This document shows, one piece after another, positions 1 to 11,045 of a stretch of DNA of 64,000 nt; within the stretch, counting starts at the first letter, position 1; every line of letters starts with the position of its first letter. The notes under the pieces are model-generated. The model was not told the DNA's origin and searched no databases. It was given only the letters and a program-made list of their open reading frames with translations. Origin of the DNA: Physcia stellaris (taxonomy: Eukaryota; Ascomycota; Lecanoromycetes; Caliciales; Physciaceae); the NCBI GenBank assembly GCA_018902385.1, contig JABSSW010000017.1, positions 620,001-684,000 of the forward strand. Reading direction: 5' to 3'. The translations under genes and the position numbers were made by a program.

Positions 1-934
1 TCGCATCATTCCCCAGAATCGGCTTCACGATGTCAATCGTCGGCATCAAGCGATAGCTAGCCGTAGCCACGGGCGAAAACTTAGCATGATCGCCCCCCCT
101 CCCCTTCCTCGCATGCAACTCCATCGAGATCTCCTGCCCAGGCCGCAATTTCGCGATCAGAATATCCGGATTCACCGGCCTCACCGCATGCTCCCCCTTA
201 AATGACTCAATCTGCTTACCGATCGGGTGGAACGTGATGTCCCTCGCATAGACATTATGCCCGACATACAGCTCCTCGATATCATCCGCCTTGCCCTCCT
301 TCAACAGCCTCTGCGCGCCCTCCTTCCACTCGCACGCCACCTCCAGCTTCATGAGGATGGTATTCTGATCCGTGGCCTTGTCGCCCTCGGCGTCGCCCTC
401 GCTGGGCGGGCGCTTGAAATTCATGTCTGTGATGGCGGCCGGGTTGCCGGTGAGCGGGATCAGGCCGAGGCGGTGCGCGAGCACTTCGTCTTGGATGATC
501 GAGGTGTTGTTGTGCACGAAGACGTCTTCGATGGCGACGGTGGGGATTTCGGCGAGGAGGATGCGCCGGAAGGCGTTGGATAGGGAGGCGTCGATGCCGA
601 TTAGGGAGAAGGAGGCGTGGTGGGCGCTGTTTTGGTGGAATTGGACGCGGAAGGACTGGGGATTGGTTTAGCTGCGGAGTTTACAGTATGGCTGGAATTG
701 ATGGATGGGATTGGAGGGAAGAGGGGATCCTCACATTTCGGAATTCCTCGAGGTTCCAAGCGTGGTTTTCGCCGGGGTAGTGGCCAGGGAAGTCGGTGGA
801 GGATACATTGGTGACTGTTCGTTCATTGACTCCAACGATCTGAATAATTTAGTGGTTGGAAGGAAGTGCAGAATCAATTGATAGCTGACCTTCCGTCTGT
901 AAGCCTCATCAGGCGAGATACGTTCGGGCGCCAT
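1..934 (-). CDS. RPC40: RNA polymerase I and III subunit RPAC1 (partial, 3' end outside window)
   Basis: Shared alpha-like subunit of RNA polymerases I and III, which pairs with Rpc19 in enzyme assembly in the nucleus. Model: exons 934-890, 839-735 and 655-1, with GT-AG introns of 50 and 79 bp; the C-terminal part lies beyond the window start. Visible family blocks are TDFPGHYPGENHAWN near the N-terminus, then LIGIDASLSNAFRRILLAEI and VHNNTSIIQDEVLAHRLGLI in the dimerisation domain, and later LRPGQEISMELHARKG and HAKFSPVATASYRLMP. These match the human POLR1C order. The start is the first ATG giving the short lysine-ended exon 1. It is divergent from the complex I gene across 256 bp. Confidence 0.95.
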
Positions 935-1190
935 GATGGCGCAAATAATTTGCTCTACATTGTGCCTTTGGTGGGAGAAGGACTAGGGTTTTCGATATCA
1001 AAACCTCCAAGTTCTTAGCCGCGGCAGATCGATAAGCGCCGACCAATCACAGCCCAGCCAAATCGAAATCGTCACCACAACTTCAAATGCGGCGAACCTC
1101 CAGCTTGAGATTTCAGATCTTCAGTTCAACAGTGTAAACACCAAGAGCTCCAAACCTAGTGACAGCTCAAGGAGCAAGCCATCGGCCACA
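935..1190. promoter_or_regulatory. Divergent promoter between RPC40 and nuo-49, with CCAAT box
   Basis: The 256-bp interval separates two divergent starts. A CCAATCA-type box lies at 1043-1049. In filamentous ascomycetes the CCAAT-binding (HAP) complex is known to act on respiratory genes, so a role at the complex I gene is plausible, but this is inferred from sequence only. Confidence 0.4.
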
Positions 1191-2731
1191 ATGGCACCTC
1201 TCACCCGTCTCCTCAGCAATTCCTCCAAACGCCTCTGCACCCGACCAGTCGCCACCCCTCGTTCTCCCCTCCTCCGATTACCTACAGCCGCACGATGTCT
1301 CTCAACGACCGCTCTACGGTGCATGGCCGAGCCTGCAGAAATGGAAGGCACGAAATTGGTACCTGTGGACGAACGCTTCGGACACCCTATCAATCCAGAC
1401 GAACCTCAGCACATGAACCTCCCGAAAGACGAAGGCGATGTATCAGAAAACCGCAAGATACGTCACTATACCGTCAACTTCGGGCCACAGCATCCTGCCG
1501 CGCATGGGGTGCTGCGGTTGATTCTAGAGCTCAATGGAGAGGAAATCGTTCGTGCAGATCCGCATGTCGGGCTATTGCATCGAGGGACGGAAAAGTTGAT
1601 TGAATACAAAACATACCTACAAGCGCTGCCATACTTCGATCGATTAGACTATGTGTCTATGATGACGAACGAGCAATGCTTCTCACTGGCGGTAGAGAAG
1701 CTACTGAATATTGAGATCCCAGAGCGGGCGAAATGGATACGGACGTTATTCGGCGAGATCACGAGGATATTGAACCATCTGATGAGTGTCCTCAGTCACG
1801 CCATGGACGTCGGAGCCCTTACACCTTTCCTATGGGGTTTCGAGGAGCGAGAAAAGCTCATGGTACTTCCCCCTCTCTCCATTCCAAAACAGTCACAAAA
1901 AAACCTAATCATCTCGCAGGAATTCTACGAGCGCGTCTCCGGCGCCCGCCTCCACGCCGCCTACGTCCGCCCCGGCGGCGTCCACTCCGACCTCCCCCTC
2001 GGCCTCCTCGACGACATCTACCAATGGGCGACCCAATTCGGCGACCGCATCGACGAAACCGAAGAACTCCTCACCGACAACCGGATCTGGAAAGGGCGAA
2101 CACAAGGCATCGGCGTCGTCTCCGCCGCCGACGCGCTCAACTACTCTTTCTCAGGCGTCATGCTCCGGGGCTCGGGCGTGCCGTGGGACGTGCGGAAGAG
2201 CCAGCCTTACGATGCGTACGGGGACGTGGAGTTCGATGTGCCCGTGGGCGTGAACGGGGATTGCTATGATCGGTATCTCTGCCGCATGGAGGAGTTCAGG
2301 CAGAGCTTGCGGATCATTCATCAGTGTTTGAATAAGATGCCCCCTGGCCCTGTGCGCGTGGAAGACTATAAAATCTCCCCGCCGCCACGGGCGGCCATGA
2401 AGGAGAATATGGAAGCTTTGATTCACCATTTCTTGCTTTTCACGAAGGGGTATACGGTTCCCCCTGGAGAGACGTACTCAGCGATCGAGGCACCGAAGGG
2501 GGAGATGGGGGTGTTTGTTGTCAGTGATGGGAGTGAGAGGCCGTATAGGTGTAAGATCCGGGCGCCCGGGTTCGCGCATCTGGGCAGCTTTGATCAGATC
2601 TCGAGAGGGCATTTGTTGGCTGATGCGGTGGCTATTATTGGGACTATGGATTTAGGTGAGTTTCTTGTTGTTTCTTCGATTTTGGTATGGTCTGCTAATC
2701 GTGCTTAGTGTTTGGCGAGGTTGATAGATAG
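1191..2731 (+). CDS. nuo-49: NADH:ubiquinone oxidoreductase 49-kDa subunit (complex I, NDUFS2/NuoD family)
   Basis: Core matrix-arm subunit of mitochondrial complex I that lines the ubiquinone site. Model: exons 1191-1862, 1920-2655, 2709-2731, giving 476 aa, close to the usual fungal length (about 475-480). The first ~40 residues are Arg/Ser-rich and acidic-poor, as expected for a mitochondrial presequence. Family blocks: [14 protein letters not shown] with conserved His residues, [27 protein letters not shown], and the C-terminal [14 protein letters not shown] then [12 protein letters not shown]. The 57-bp intron at 1863-1919 keeps frame and has no stop, so an unspliced reading adds 19 residues between EEREKLM and EFYERVSG that the family lacks. 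The last intron (2656-2708) leaves a 23-bp terminal exon. Confidence 0.96.
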
Positions 2732-3336
2732 CGCGAGGGAACGGAGAAGAGAGGCAGATTTGAATGCATGCGCTGCTGGGCGTCTGGGGATTGTACATAT
2801 TTCGTTGAGGAAAGTCTATGATACTGCAGCGCCTCCGAACTGCCCTGAATTCTGCGGGCCATACGCGGACGTCCTGTCACGACTGTGCATCAAATTTCGC
2901 TAATGCTTATCGCATCATTGTGTGGTAGGCCATCTGCTACCCTTGTCGTCACGACTGTTAGAGGACTACATCCTACTCTACAGTCACATCATCCGCATCA
3001 TCGTAAGTGAAGGCGTCTGGTCCTTGGAGCAAAACATTAACCAACCGCTCTTCTTCAAAGCATATCTTGTATATCTACGGGCATGAACGAAATTTTCTTT
3101 CAGAGAAAAGCCATGCTCATCCCAATTGAAACGACGAACCGGGTGACAAGTGCACCTCGAAACATGCAACTTGAGGTAATTCTACAGGGTACTACTCAAG
3201 TCCGACGTAGTATCTGCACCAAATCTTTCTATAGAGCTCGCTACCCATGCACGTGGACAGTAGACGCCTTCAATGCGATCTCAGATCCCTGACCTTTCGC
3301 TCCCCAAGAGCCAATTCTCCTCTCTCAGCGAGCGGT
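2732..3336. other. Intergenic, convergent 3' ends of nuo-49 and UBA3
   Basis: About 600 bp with only short overlapping open frames that resemble no known protein. I see no RNA gene or repeat; it probably holds both 3' untranslated regions. Confidence 0.5.
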
Positions 3337-4951
3337 CTACGACCGATAAACAATCTTAAACTTAAAATCAATCGTAAACGCCGGATCAGACACCGCGATC
3401 TGCTCTCCATCCGCCACCAGATCCCTCAGTACCTTCTCCAAATTCGGTCTCGTCTGCTCCTCGAGCGAAGGCGGTGCCTGCGAATACAGCGAAGTAGACT
3501 CCGTCCGTAGCGTAGGTTTCTTCAGTTGCGCTTCTGCCCTTGTGCCTAGGCTCTCGATCAGGTCCTGGAGCGTGGAATCTGGGTTCACGTGTAGATCCTT
3601 GGGTAAGTTACCGCAGACTGGGCAGTCGGGGGTCTGCTCAAACTCCATGTTGAAGGTGTAGATGCCGGCATCGCCTGTGTACTGCATGTAATTCTGCAGG
3701 AAGGGATTGCAGCCTGTAGCGATCTTGAGTGCTTCATTACAGCAGCTGGCGGCAATGATGGCGTTTGTGGATGCAATTGCGGGGATGATGTGTTTGACTA
3801 CTCCTTGAGTGAGAGAATAAGTTACTCCAGGGATCTTGAACTCATGGGCACGGTCCAGGGCTTTGTGGTAGAGCCAGGTGATATGTTCGGGATCGTCGGT
3901 ATCAATTACATCCCCTTTGCGGTGTTCTTCCCAAGCAATTATCTTCGCCCATTCGATGCAGTGTTGCGGTTGGCGTGGAATGTTGGCGAGGGTGCAGAGA
4001 GGTACAGCGGCGCGTGGTGGTGAGAGGTCAAGTTGGCATTCGATGCAGGAGCTGATTGTGGGGAGGATGACTCGAGATTGGCCCTTGAACCCTACAGACG
4101 CTTTAGTAGGGACTTCCATCGATCATTTAGCTGCCGTCAGACTACCTTCTGTTCCTCCATCAATCAGTGGTTTCAAGCTATCCTGGTTTTCAGGGTCGAC
4201 CATGCCGACAAGCGTCGCATTTATCCATCGTCGTGCTTCCACGCTATCGAGACCGCATAAAACAAGCTGAAATTGCATGTAATAGTCTTCATCCTTGTCT
4301 TGGATCTTGCCGTTGTAGGGTGTTATCTTGACGCCTTTTACCCTCTTCTCAATGAAAGCAGCAGCGACTTCGGCTTTCGATTTACCCACGTCTGCCTCCC
4401 GAAACAAAAATTGTCGATTGAGATTTGAGACGTCGATAGTATCTGGAAATGATTAACCTTGTCTCCACTTCGTAACTTGAGGTGGATTATACCCATATCG
4501 ATGACATGAATATCCTTGAAGCCTGACAAGGCCAGGTTTTTGAGGATCTCGCATCCTAGACCTCCAGCTCCACTAGGAATTCTTAGCTTCGAGTACTTGA
4601 TCCATATATAGAGGGAAGCCTACATTACTCTAGGAACAGGTCAGTGGATAGTCCCATGAAAGGGCTGAGTATGCTCACTGACAAAACCTTTGCTGCTTCT
4701 AATCTTGAGATCGTCCCCTGACCGAGGTCTGAATCAGGGTCTGTAAAAGGACCTCCCTTGGTTATGATGCTATCTAGATGTCTCCTGGAAGCTGTCAGGT
4801 TGGAGTCTCCCCATCGCAGAGCGAGCTTTTGCTCTCACCATCGCTCCCTTGATGATTCCACTCCATTTGGTAATGTAGGAGCTGCTACAGCTGCCATATC
4901 TGTAATGCTAAGCTGGTTTAGCTTCTCGACAGGTAAGATTGGACTGGCCAT
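3337..4951 (-). CDS. UBA3: NEDD8-activating enzyme E1 catalytic subunit (Uba3)
   Basis: Adenylates NEDD8/Rub1 and passes it to Ubc12, with the Ula1/APP-BP1 partner, for cullin neddylation. Working model: exons 4951-4839, 4784-4679, 4595-4493, 4442-4146, 4091-3337, about 457 aa. Seen: [37 protein letters not shown] (nucleotide loop), [33 protein letters not shown], the presumed catalytic cysteine in [18 protein letters not shown], zinc-type cysteines CIEC and CPVC, and a C-terminal ubiquitin-fold ending FKFKIVYRS. The junction before GAGGLG is uncertain: the expected K-V-L-V-I-G is not recovered by any GT-AG choice I tried, and the in-frame options (acceptor after 4596 or after 4620) insert extra residues. 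Start chosen at 4951; a second ATG lies 18 codons in. Confidence 0.9.
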
Positions 4952-5319
4952 CGTACAGATGCGATCACTCTGCTTCCGGTGAGCTCTAGAAAAGCTAAGG
5001 TCGGCGATTTTAAAGGTTAGTATGTCGTGAATAGGCTCATGAATCATCAGGCACGCTGAAAGATCTTGGCATCACAGAAACTTTGAGTCGATTGAAAACA
5101 CCTTGAGTGATCAATTACATTCTCATTCTCGTCACATACTGTAGATTCGAAAACACAAAACATCGTCAGAGCTATGATGCGGCCTTGGCATTCATCTTAT
5201 CGATAACAGCCTTGCATTAGCTTTGTCGAGAACATTTGGCGCCGGACAGTCGAGCAAATCTTGATCACACCGTAGACAGTCAAGTGACTGCCTGAGATGT
5301 ATGCGAGCTACTCAGCGTC
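4952..5319. promoter_or_regulatory. Divergent promoter region between UBA3 and TEL2
   Basis: A 368-bp interval between divergent starts. No distinctive operator was recognised; it must carry both promoters and 5' leaders. Confidence 0.4.
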
Positions 5320-8300
5320 ATGGAAGCATTGATCACCCCAGTGAAGACAAGTACTTCCACAACATGGCGCCGCGAGGACCTTCTGGTGCCTGTCAGTTCT
5401 AGTCTGAAGAAGGTCTCTGAGACAAAGCTCGAGACTCTCGACGATGCTATCGCGACTCTGAAGTCTGAGCCCGGCATCGAAACCCTTAGGCATACACTAC
5501 GTTGGTTTGAATCGCATTTTCTGAAAGATGATGCGTCCAACATCAAAGTATCAAACTCAAAGTCTGCGCAAGTCCTCTTTGTTTTAGTGAATGTCATTCT
5601 TCCAACTTATTGGAGTGTCTTGGAGGCCGCTCGTGATACTTCCCATACCAAAGTAAGAGACTCTTTGATACGATGTCTAAGCAGCGTCACGGGCATCAGC
5701 ACTATTGCGAACCGGCTGGGTTTGCTGTTAAACAATTGTCAAAGCCAGACGCAACCTGAAAAGGACAGTCAGGTACGCAACGTGATCGATTTGAGTGGCC
5801 TTCTCCAAAAAGTCCTGAAGAAGACCGCGTTCGCTCACGACCTTTGGCAAGATTTATTTTCCTTTGTCTCGGTCCCCGCTAAGAGACTCCTTTTCTGGAA
5901 AGAAGCTGTGTCTCTGCTAGCTACAGGTAGGATACTATCTCTAGCGGCTCGAGCAGACGAGGTCACAAGAGACTCCAGCTCTGTCCTCAAGGAAGGAGGC
6001 TGGCTTGGGAACGGCGCAGAGTATGCCAAATGGCTGGGAAGTACCATTCAGTACATGACTCAGCACGTGGATGTCAGTAATGAGGAAAATCGGAAAGCGG
6101 TGACGCAGATGCTAAGCAAAGCCCTCGTGCTGGGTTACTCTGGTGAGGCTTATTTTCCCGTTCAAGAATCACTCTCTAAACTCCACCTAGACAACGTCGT
6201 TGGAGCAGTGTTCTCGAGCGCCCTTGCTGGAAACGGACGCGATCTGAACGTCTATCGGCAAACCCTTGAAAGCTTAACTGTCAATGAGCAGAGAAGCGTT
6301 CTTCACTCAGTATTGCGTATCACGTCAAGGCGAATTCAAAGCCATGATCAGGACCTTTTGGATGGGTACCGGCAAGATAGCTGGTCCAAAGTTTCGAAAG
6401 GAGTCGCAGGCCTACTCTTTAGCCTGACCACAGACAATCACACTTTAAGCGAGTGCCTGTGCGAATGGCTGACAAGCAGCAGCGCGGCCGCTGCCGGTCA
6501 AGGGATCAAAGTGCATAGGGCCGTTATCGCGGTCCTTGCGCGGGATGAAGGTACACAGGTTTTCTTGTAGGCGAGTCTATGCTAAGACATCACAGGACAC
6601 CTAAAGATAGTTTTTGAGAAGGCACTCTCATTGTTCGGCGACAAGTTATATATTAAGCACGCACCGCTACTGCAGCAGGAAGGTTTGGATCTGCATTCTT
6701 CATTAGCATTTCCATGCTGATCGTAGGAAGTGACTACTCAGATACTACTGATTGTTGCTGGTTATATACATCGCATGAATCCCATCTACCTCTCCCAGCA
6801 ATCTCGGTCAAGTAACTATCTCAATGCAATCTCCAATCGACTTTCAGCATCATCCGAACGAGCTACCTTACTTGGTATGCTAACTGGAAATGCAGTATCA
6901 GAGCTCGTCGATGTAGAAGGAAAAAGGATGAAATTCTCCGCGGAAGAGACAGATACTGCTGAAGGAAAATGGTACAGAAGTTTGACCACGATCCAAGATA
7001 CTGTAGGCTCTCTGGAAGACCTCATTGCAGAAGTAGCTCCTACAAAGAAGCTATCCGCTGTCGACAACCAAAGCCTCAATCTCGACAAGCGCAACAATCA
7101 ATCCCTTTCTAAGACAGGCACAGCATCGCGAATAGTAGCTATAGAAGAAGTAGACGTTGATTCAGAGTCGGAGGATGAGGATATTGTGATGTACGAAAAG
7201 CCAGACTCGGACGCTTCCGACGACGATGAAGACCCAACTCTAGTGCAACGAGATAGACCTTCTGCACCGGTGTAAGTTCTCCAAAGTGGTGAATAAGTCT
7301 TCACTAACGTTAGCGAAGGTACATACGTGACTTGATTGCAGGCCTACGAGACACTGAGAACTTCGACCGACATAAGCTTGCGTTGAGTCACGCTTCAGAT
7401 TTGATACGGCGAAAAGCTGGCTTTGGCTCAGAGGTATCAGAACACATCGAAGAGCTAGCCACCTATCTGATTGGACTGGGCGACAAATACAACATGGACG
7501 ATTTCCAGCAGATGCGCTTGCGCGGGATGATAGCAGTGCTGCTAGCGCAACCTCTAAAAATGGCTCAATGGTTCTCAAGAACGTTTTTCAACGGCGACTA
7601 TTCGGTCGGCCAGAGGGCCTCCGTACTGACAACTCTAGGCTTGGGAGCGCGCGAGTTGGCAGGCTTACAAAAAGAGGACTCGTCGCTTACCGGCGCGGAT
7701 ACATCTTCAAGGAATCCATTTCCATCAAAATTGTTACCAGACAAATTACACAAGATATACGCTATAGAAGCTAAGCCAGTAGACGATATATCTGAGCGAC
7801 TTGAGAAGAGCATGATCAAGCCGATGGCGCTTGAGGCAGCAGAACAGCTGTCGGGGCCTTCAGCACTGAAAGTTCGAACTTTCTCATCTCGAATGGCTGT
7901 CGAGAAGAAGCGAGAGAAGCCTGTCGCCAATTCGCTCGCTAAAATGGCCGCTGAAGGATTCATTTTTCCGTTGACCGGACTTTGGCGCATGCACGCTCAG
8001 GCCTAGTGAGTCTCTTGCATTTCTACAAAGACGTCCTGAGATTATTGTGTTTGGACTAACATTGTTGGTTCGCAACAGCGGGGATCAGACTGTGCACTCT
8101 TCTCCTTTTCTTCTCACTCTCTATCTGAAGACGCTCTCCTTGATTCTGCACGCCGCAGGAAGCTCAATATCGTCCATTTTACAAGTAACTGCTGAAGTAT
8201 GGGATTTGCTGCTGTCACTGCGTTCACATGCGGGTGATTTACCCGTACTAGAGGGACTGCTCTTTGCGTTATTGACATTGCTTGATGTCAACGAAAACAA

Positions 8301-8502
8301 CCATCGAAGTATAGCAGATGAGCACGGTAAAGAACTACTGGAAACGCAGGAATGGGTACAGACAGTGTTCGAGAAAATTGGAGGAGGTAGCGAAGAGGGT
8401 GATAGAGTGAGGATGCTGGCTGCTGGGGTTCTGACTCGGACGAGAGAGGTGGTGGAGAAGCACCAGAGGCTGCTGTTGGGGGCAATGGCCGATTACATGT
8501 AG
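5320..8502 (+). CDS. TEL2: Telomere length regulation protein Tel2/TELO2
   Basis: Scaffold of the TTT (Tel2-Tti1-Tti2) complex that works with Hsp90/R2TP to mature PIK-related kinases (Tel1, Mec1, TOR). Model: exons 5320-6550, 6596-6682, 6731-7271, 7319-8005, 8079-8502; introns 45, 48, 47 and 73 bp; 989 aa, normal for fungal Tel2. The first ~560 residues are helical-repeat-like. A Ser/Asp/Glu-rich acidic linker (SEDEDIVMYEKPDSDASDDD) precedes the conserved Tel2 domain, roughly residues 620-735, starting PVYIRDLIAGLRDTENFDRH and including MIAVLLAQPLKMAQWFSRTF. The acidic Ser-rich linker resembles the CK2-phosphorylated site that binds Pih1/R2TP in other Tel2 proteins; that role is inference. 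Confidence 0.93.
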
Positions 8503-9462
8503 AAGAGAGTTCTGGACCTGCATATGCAAGGCATCATTGACGTGACGAACGTTTAATATTTCCCTGTTCAATCTGGACCATCCCATCCATCTATTTCTGT
8601 ACGAATTGATGCAGGGGTAAGGCCGCCCTGCAGGGTTTCGTTGCCAAGAGCTATGACCAAAAACGCGAGTTCACGACATTGGACTCCACTTTCAGCATCC
8701 TTTTCTGCACCTGTTCATCTAGATTTCAATCTAGTATACCTTTGCATATGCATGTCCTCGCTACCGGCAACCATCGTCTGGGTTTTTGAGCAACGTGTTG
8801 CGTGCACCATGGATTTTCCGATGCGGGCTTCGCTCAATCTGTCGGGTGGACTGTGCTTGGACAGGATCAATAGCAAATTCGCAACCCTGGTCGACGCATG
8901 TTTGCTGCGCAATATCATTCGTATGGCTCGTCAATTTCCTACTGACAGGTCGAGTATCATATTCCCAACTGTCTCCCGTCTTTCTCGTCATTCTCCTCAT
9001 CTTGACCTGAATGCCAATGCAAAAACAAACTTCGAACATAGACAGGGCTCAACGACTGCGAAGCCTTGAGGATTTCTTCCTCATATGCTTTGTCACTTTC
9101 TACTCTCTTTTTCAATATCGTTCGCTACTGAGGTCGTTATCGAGGTCCTACGACCTCTTTCCGGAGGCGGGAATCCGCTGTTTCTCATGAATGAGCCCGA
9201 TCAACACAAAATTTGTTTACTTCCCAAACCACAACAACGACGTTGTTATCATCTCTTTTTGTCACTAGTCCCCGTGACCAAAACAATTCCATTTAGTCTT
9301 CGGTCGCTACCTCACCCCTGGCCCCCTTGACATTGTTGTCTGAGACTCCCGAACCAAAATATCTCTCAATTACCACGCTCGTTTAGGATTTCGAGCTCCT
9401 TCGTCGAATGCAACCTGGAATTACTCTATCAATATCATTTTCCAAGACCAATACACAGAACG
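8503..9462. other. Intergenic region upstream of the 9.5-kb gene
   Basis: About 960 bp. An open frame near 8641-9069 begins with TTG and shows no family resemblance. The second half (9085-9460) is pyrimidine-rich on the + strand, as is common for fungal promoters and leaders. No repeat or RNA gene seen. Confidence 0.4.
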
Positions 9463-10632
9463 ATGACGCCAAACAAGTCGAAGAAGCCTTTGCCCTCTTC
9501 TACATCCATGGTCATTCCCGAGCCCGAAGAGCCTCAGACGTCCCGCGAATGGAAAATCGCACTTCAACGAGTCAAGCTACTTTACTTTAAGAATCAATGG
9601 AAACCATGTCTCGCCCGCTGCAACAGACTCCTCGAGAGCAATCACTCAGTAAGCACCGTGTTAAACAAGTATTTTCCACTTCTAATCAAGGCACAGCTTC
9701 ATCCGTTGTACGCCGCTTTCCTCCACTTCTACGCCGCGCTATCCAATGAGGCCATTGCTCGCCTGACGCACAACCTATCTACCACAAAGATCCCCCTCCT
9801 CGAAGAGGCTAAGAGGAGCTACCAGGCGGCATCCCGAATAATGCCAACCTTAGAGGATCCGCTCGACGAACAGCAGAAGCAGTACCACAGCTTCGATACA
9901 ATTTCCGAAAAGTCTTCCCCAAGTTCGGCCTCCTCCACAAGCAACACGACTCCCCGACCCAGTCCCCCAAGCTCTCCCTTCTACCCTTCCTCCGCCTCTT
10001 CAGCAGGCTCGATTACGGAAACCCAACCCGAACCCCAGCAAAAGCCGCCCACCCTTACGCCCTCCCCGTCCATAAGCAGCAGTCTCAACCTCTCCTCCCC
10101 GAACTATTCGCTCGCCTCCTCATCAAGCCTCACCCCAACCACGAAACGCCGTCTGCGCCCCTCCCCCCTCCGCATCCCCAAGACGCCCACCTTCAACCCA
10201 TCCACCACCTCCATCTATACCACCCAACCAACCACACCCCCTTCGCAAATTATCCCGTCCGATCTAAATAGCACCCCCTCCCGCCCGCTCTCCGTGACAT
10301 TCTCCACCTCCTCCACCCTCTGGCTCCAAAACCGCGCCCTGGACCGCTACCACGGCCACCTAATCACCCTGGCGAACATGCTGATCGCGCACATCGAAGT
10401 CGTCGATATCCTAATCCAAGCCGCGGAAGAAGCGCAGATGAATCGGCCCAAGTTGCGGAGATTCGCGAGTTCGAATGGGGGCTTCGGGGCGCTGGATGAG
10501 GAAGGGGAGGAGACGAGGAGCCGGGAGTTGAGGGCGAGCATTGAGAGGGGGAGGGCGAGGGGGTGGGTCAGGGAGAGGTTTGATCCCGAGAGGTATCGGG
10601 AGCTTTGTGCGCGGGCGCTGGGGGAGCTGTAG
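9463..10632 (+). CDS. Conserved fungal hypothetical protein, helical (TPR/MIT-like) N-terminus, Ser/Pro-rich middle
   Basis: I do not recognise a named function. The N-terminal ~120 residues are helical: WKIALQRVKLLYFKNQWKPC, then LHPLYAAFLHFYAALSNEAI and LEEAKRSYQAASRIM, a pattern like TPR or MIT bundles. Residues ~145-290 are a low-complexity Ser/Pro/Thr linker. The C-terminus is helical and charged (LWLQNRALDRYHGHL, ERGRARGWVRERFDPERYRE). A possible 42-bp in-frame intron (9649-9690, GTAAGC...CAAG) would remove 14 residues and join ESNHS to AQLHPLY, giving 375 aa; unspliced length is 389. That intron is very short and its branch site would lie unusually close to the acceptor, so either reading is possible. 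Confidence 0.75.
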   Translation: MTPNKSKKPLPSSTSMVIPEPEEPQTSREWKIALQRVKLLYFKNQWKPCLARCNRLLESNHSVSTVLNKYFPLLIKAQLHPLYAAFLHFYAALSNEAIARLTHNLSTTKIPLLEEAKRSYQAASRIMPTLEDPLDEQQKQYHSFDTISEKSSPSSASSTSNTTPRPSPPSSPFYPSSASSAGSITETQPEPQQKPPTLTPSPSISSSLNLSSPNYSLASSSSLTPTTKRRLRPSPLRIPKTPTFNPSTTSIYTTQPTTPPSQIIPSDLNSTPSRPLSVTFSTSSTLWLQNRALDRYHGHLITLANMLIAHIEVVDILIQAAEEAQMNRPKLRRFASSNGGFGALDEEGEETRSRELRASIERGRARGWVRERFDPERYRELCARALGEL

Positions 10633-11045
10633 CTTTCGGGCGGTTTGGGGTCTGGTGGAGGTGGCTTGTGGGGGCGAAGCGCTTTTTGAGCCGGGTTTTT
10701 GTTGATGATGAGGGAGCGATGATACCAATATGCTTTTACGTCTTTGGAGGGTATTGAATTTTCTGCGTGGGATCCTCGGGCCGACTTTGAAGGTTTGTTG
10801 AAACGGATGACGATCACGGTCACGAAGGACTGGTGTGACGTTCACGGCTTAGCCATCGTATGTTAGCGACTTCAGATGACAAGTATGACCATGAGCTGGT
10901 CTGACACCTATATTGACTTGGGGTGAGCCATAGCAGCCCTTAGACGGGTAACATGCTTTCCATATCAGACCACTCCTTGCTCACAGCTGACGAGTGACAT
11001 CTCCTACCTCACGACTTGGAACCATAAACACCATTTGCCGAGCCA
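10633..11045. other. Intergenic, convergent 3' ends
   Basis: About 410 bp between two convergent genes; no structure recognised beyond probable 3' untranslated sequence. Confidence 0.4.

Noticed and set aside
1733-2269. 178-codon Arg-rich frame inside nuo-49
   Set aside because: A shadow frame of the conserved complex I gene caused by codon bias.
8641-9069. 142-codon plus-strand open frame between TEL2 and the TPR-like gene
   Set aside because: Begins with TTG, no ATG near, no family resemblance; lies in likely 3' UTR/promoter sequence.
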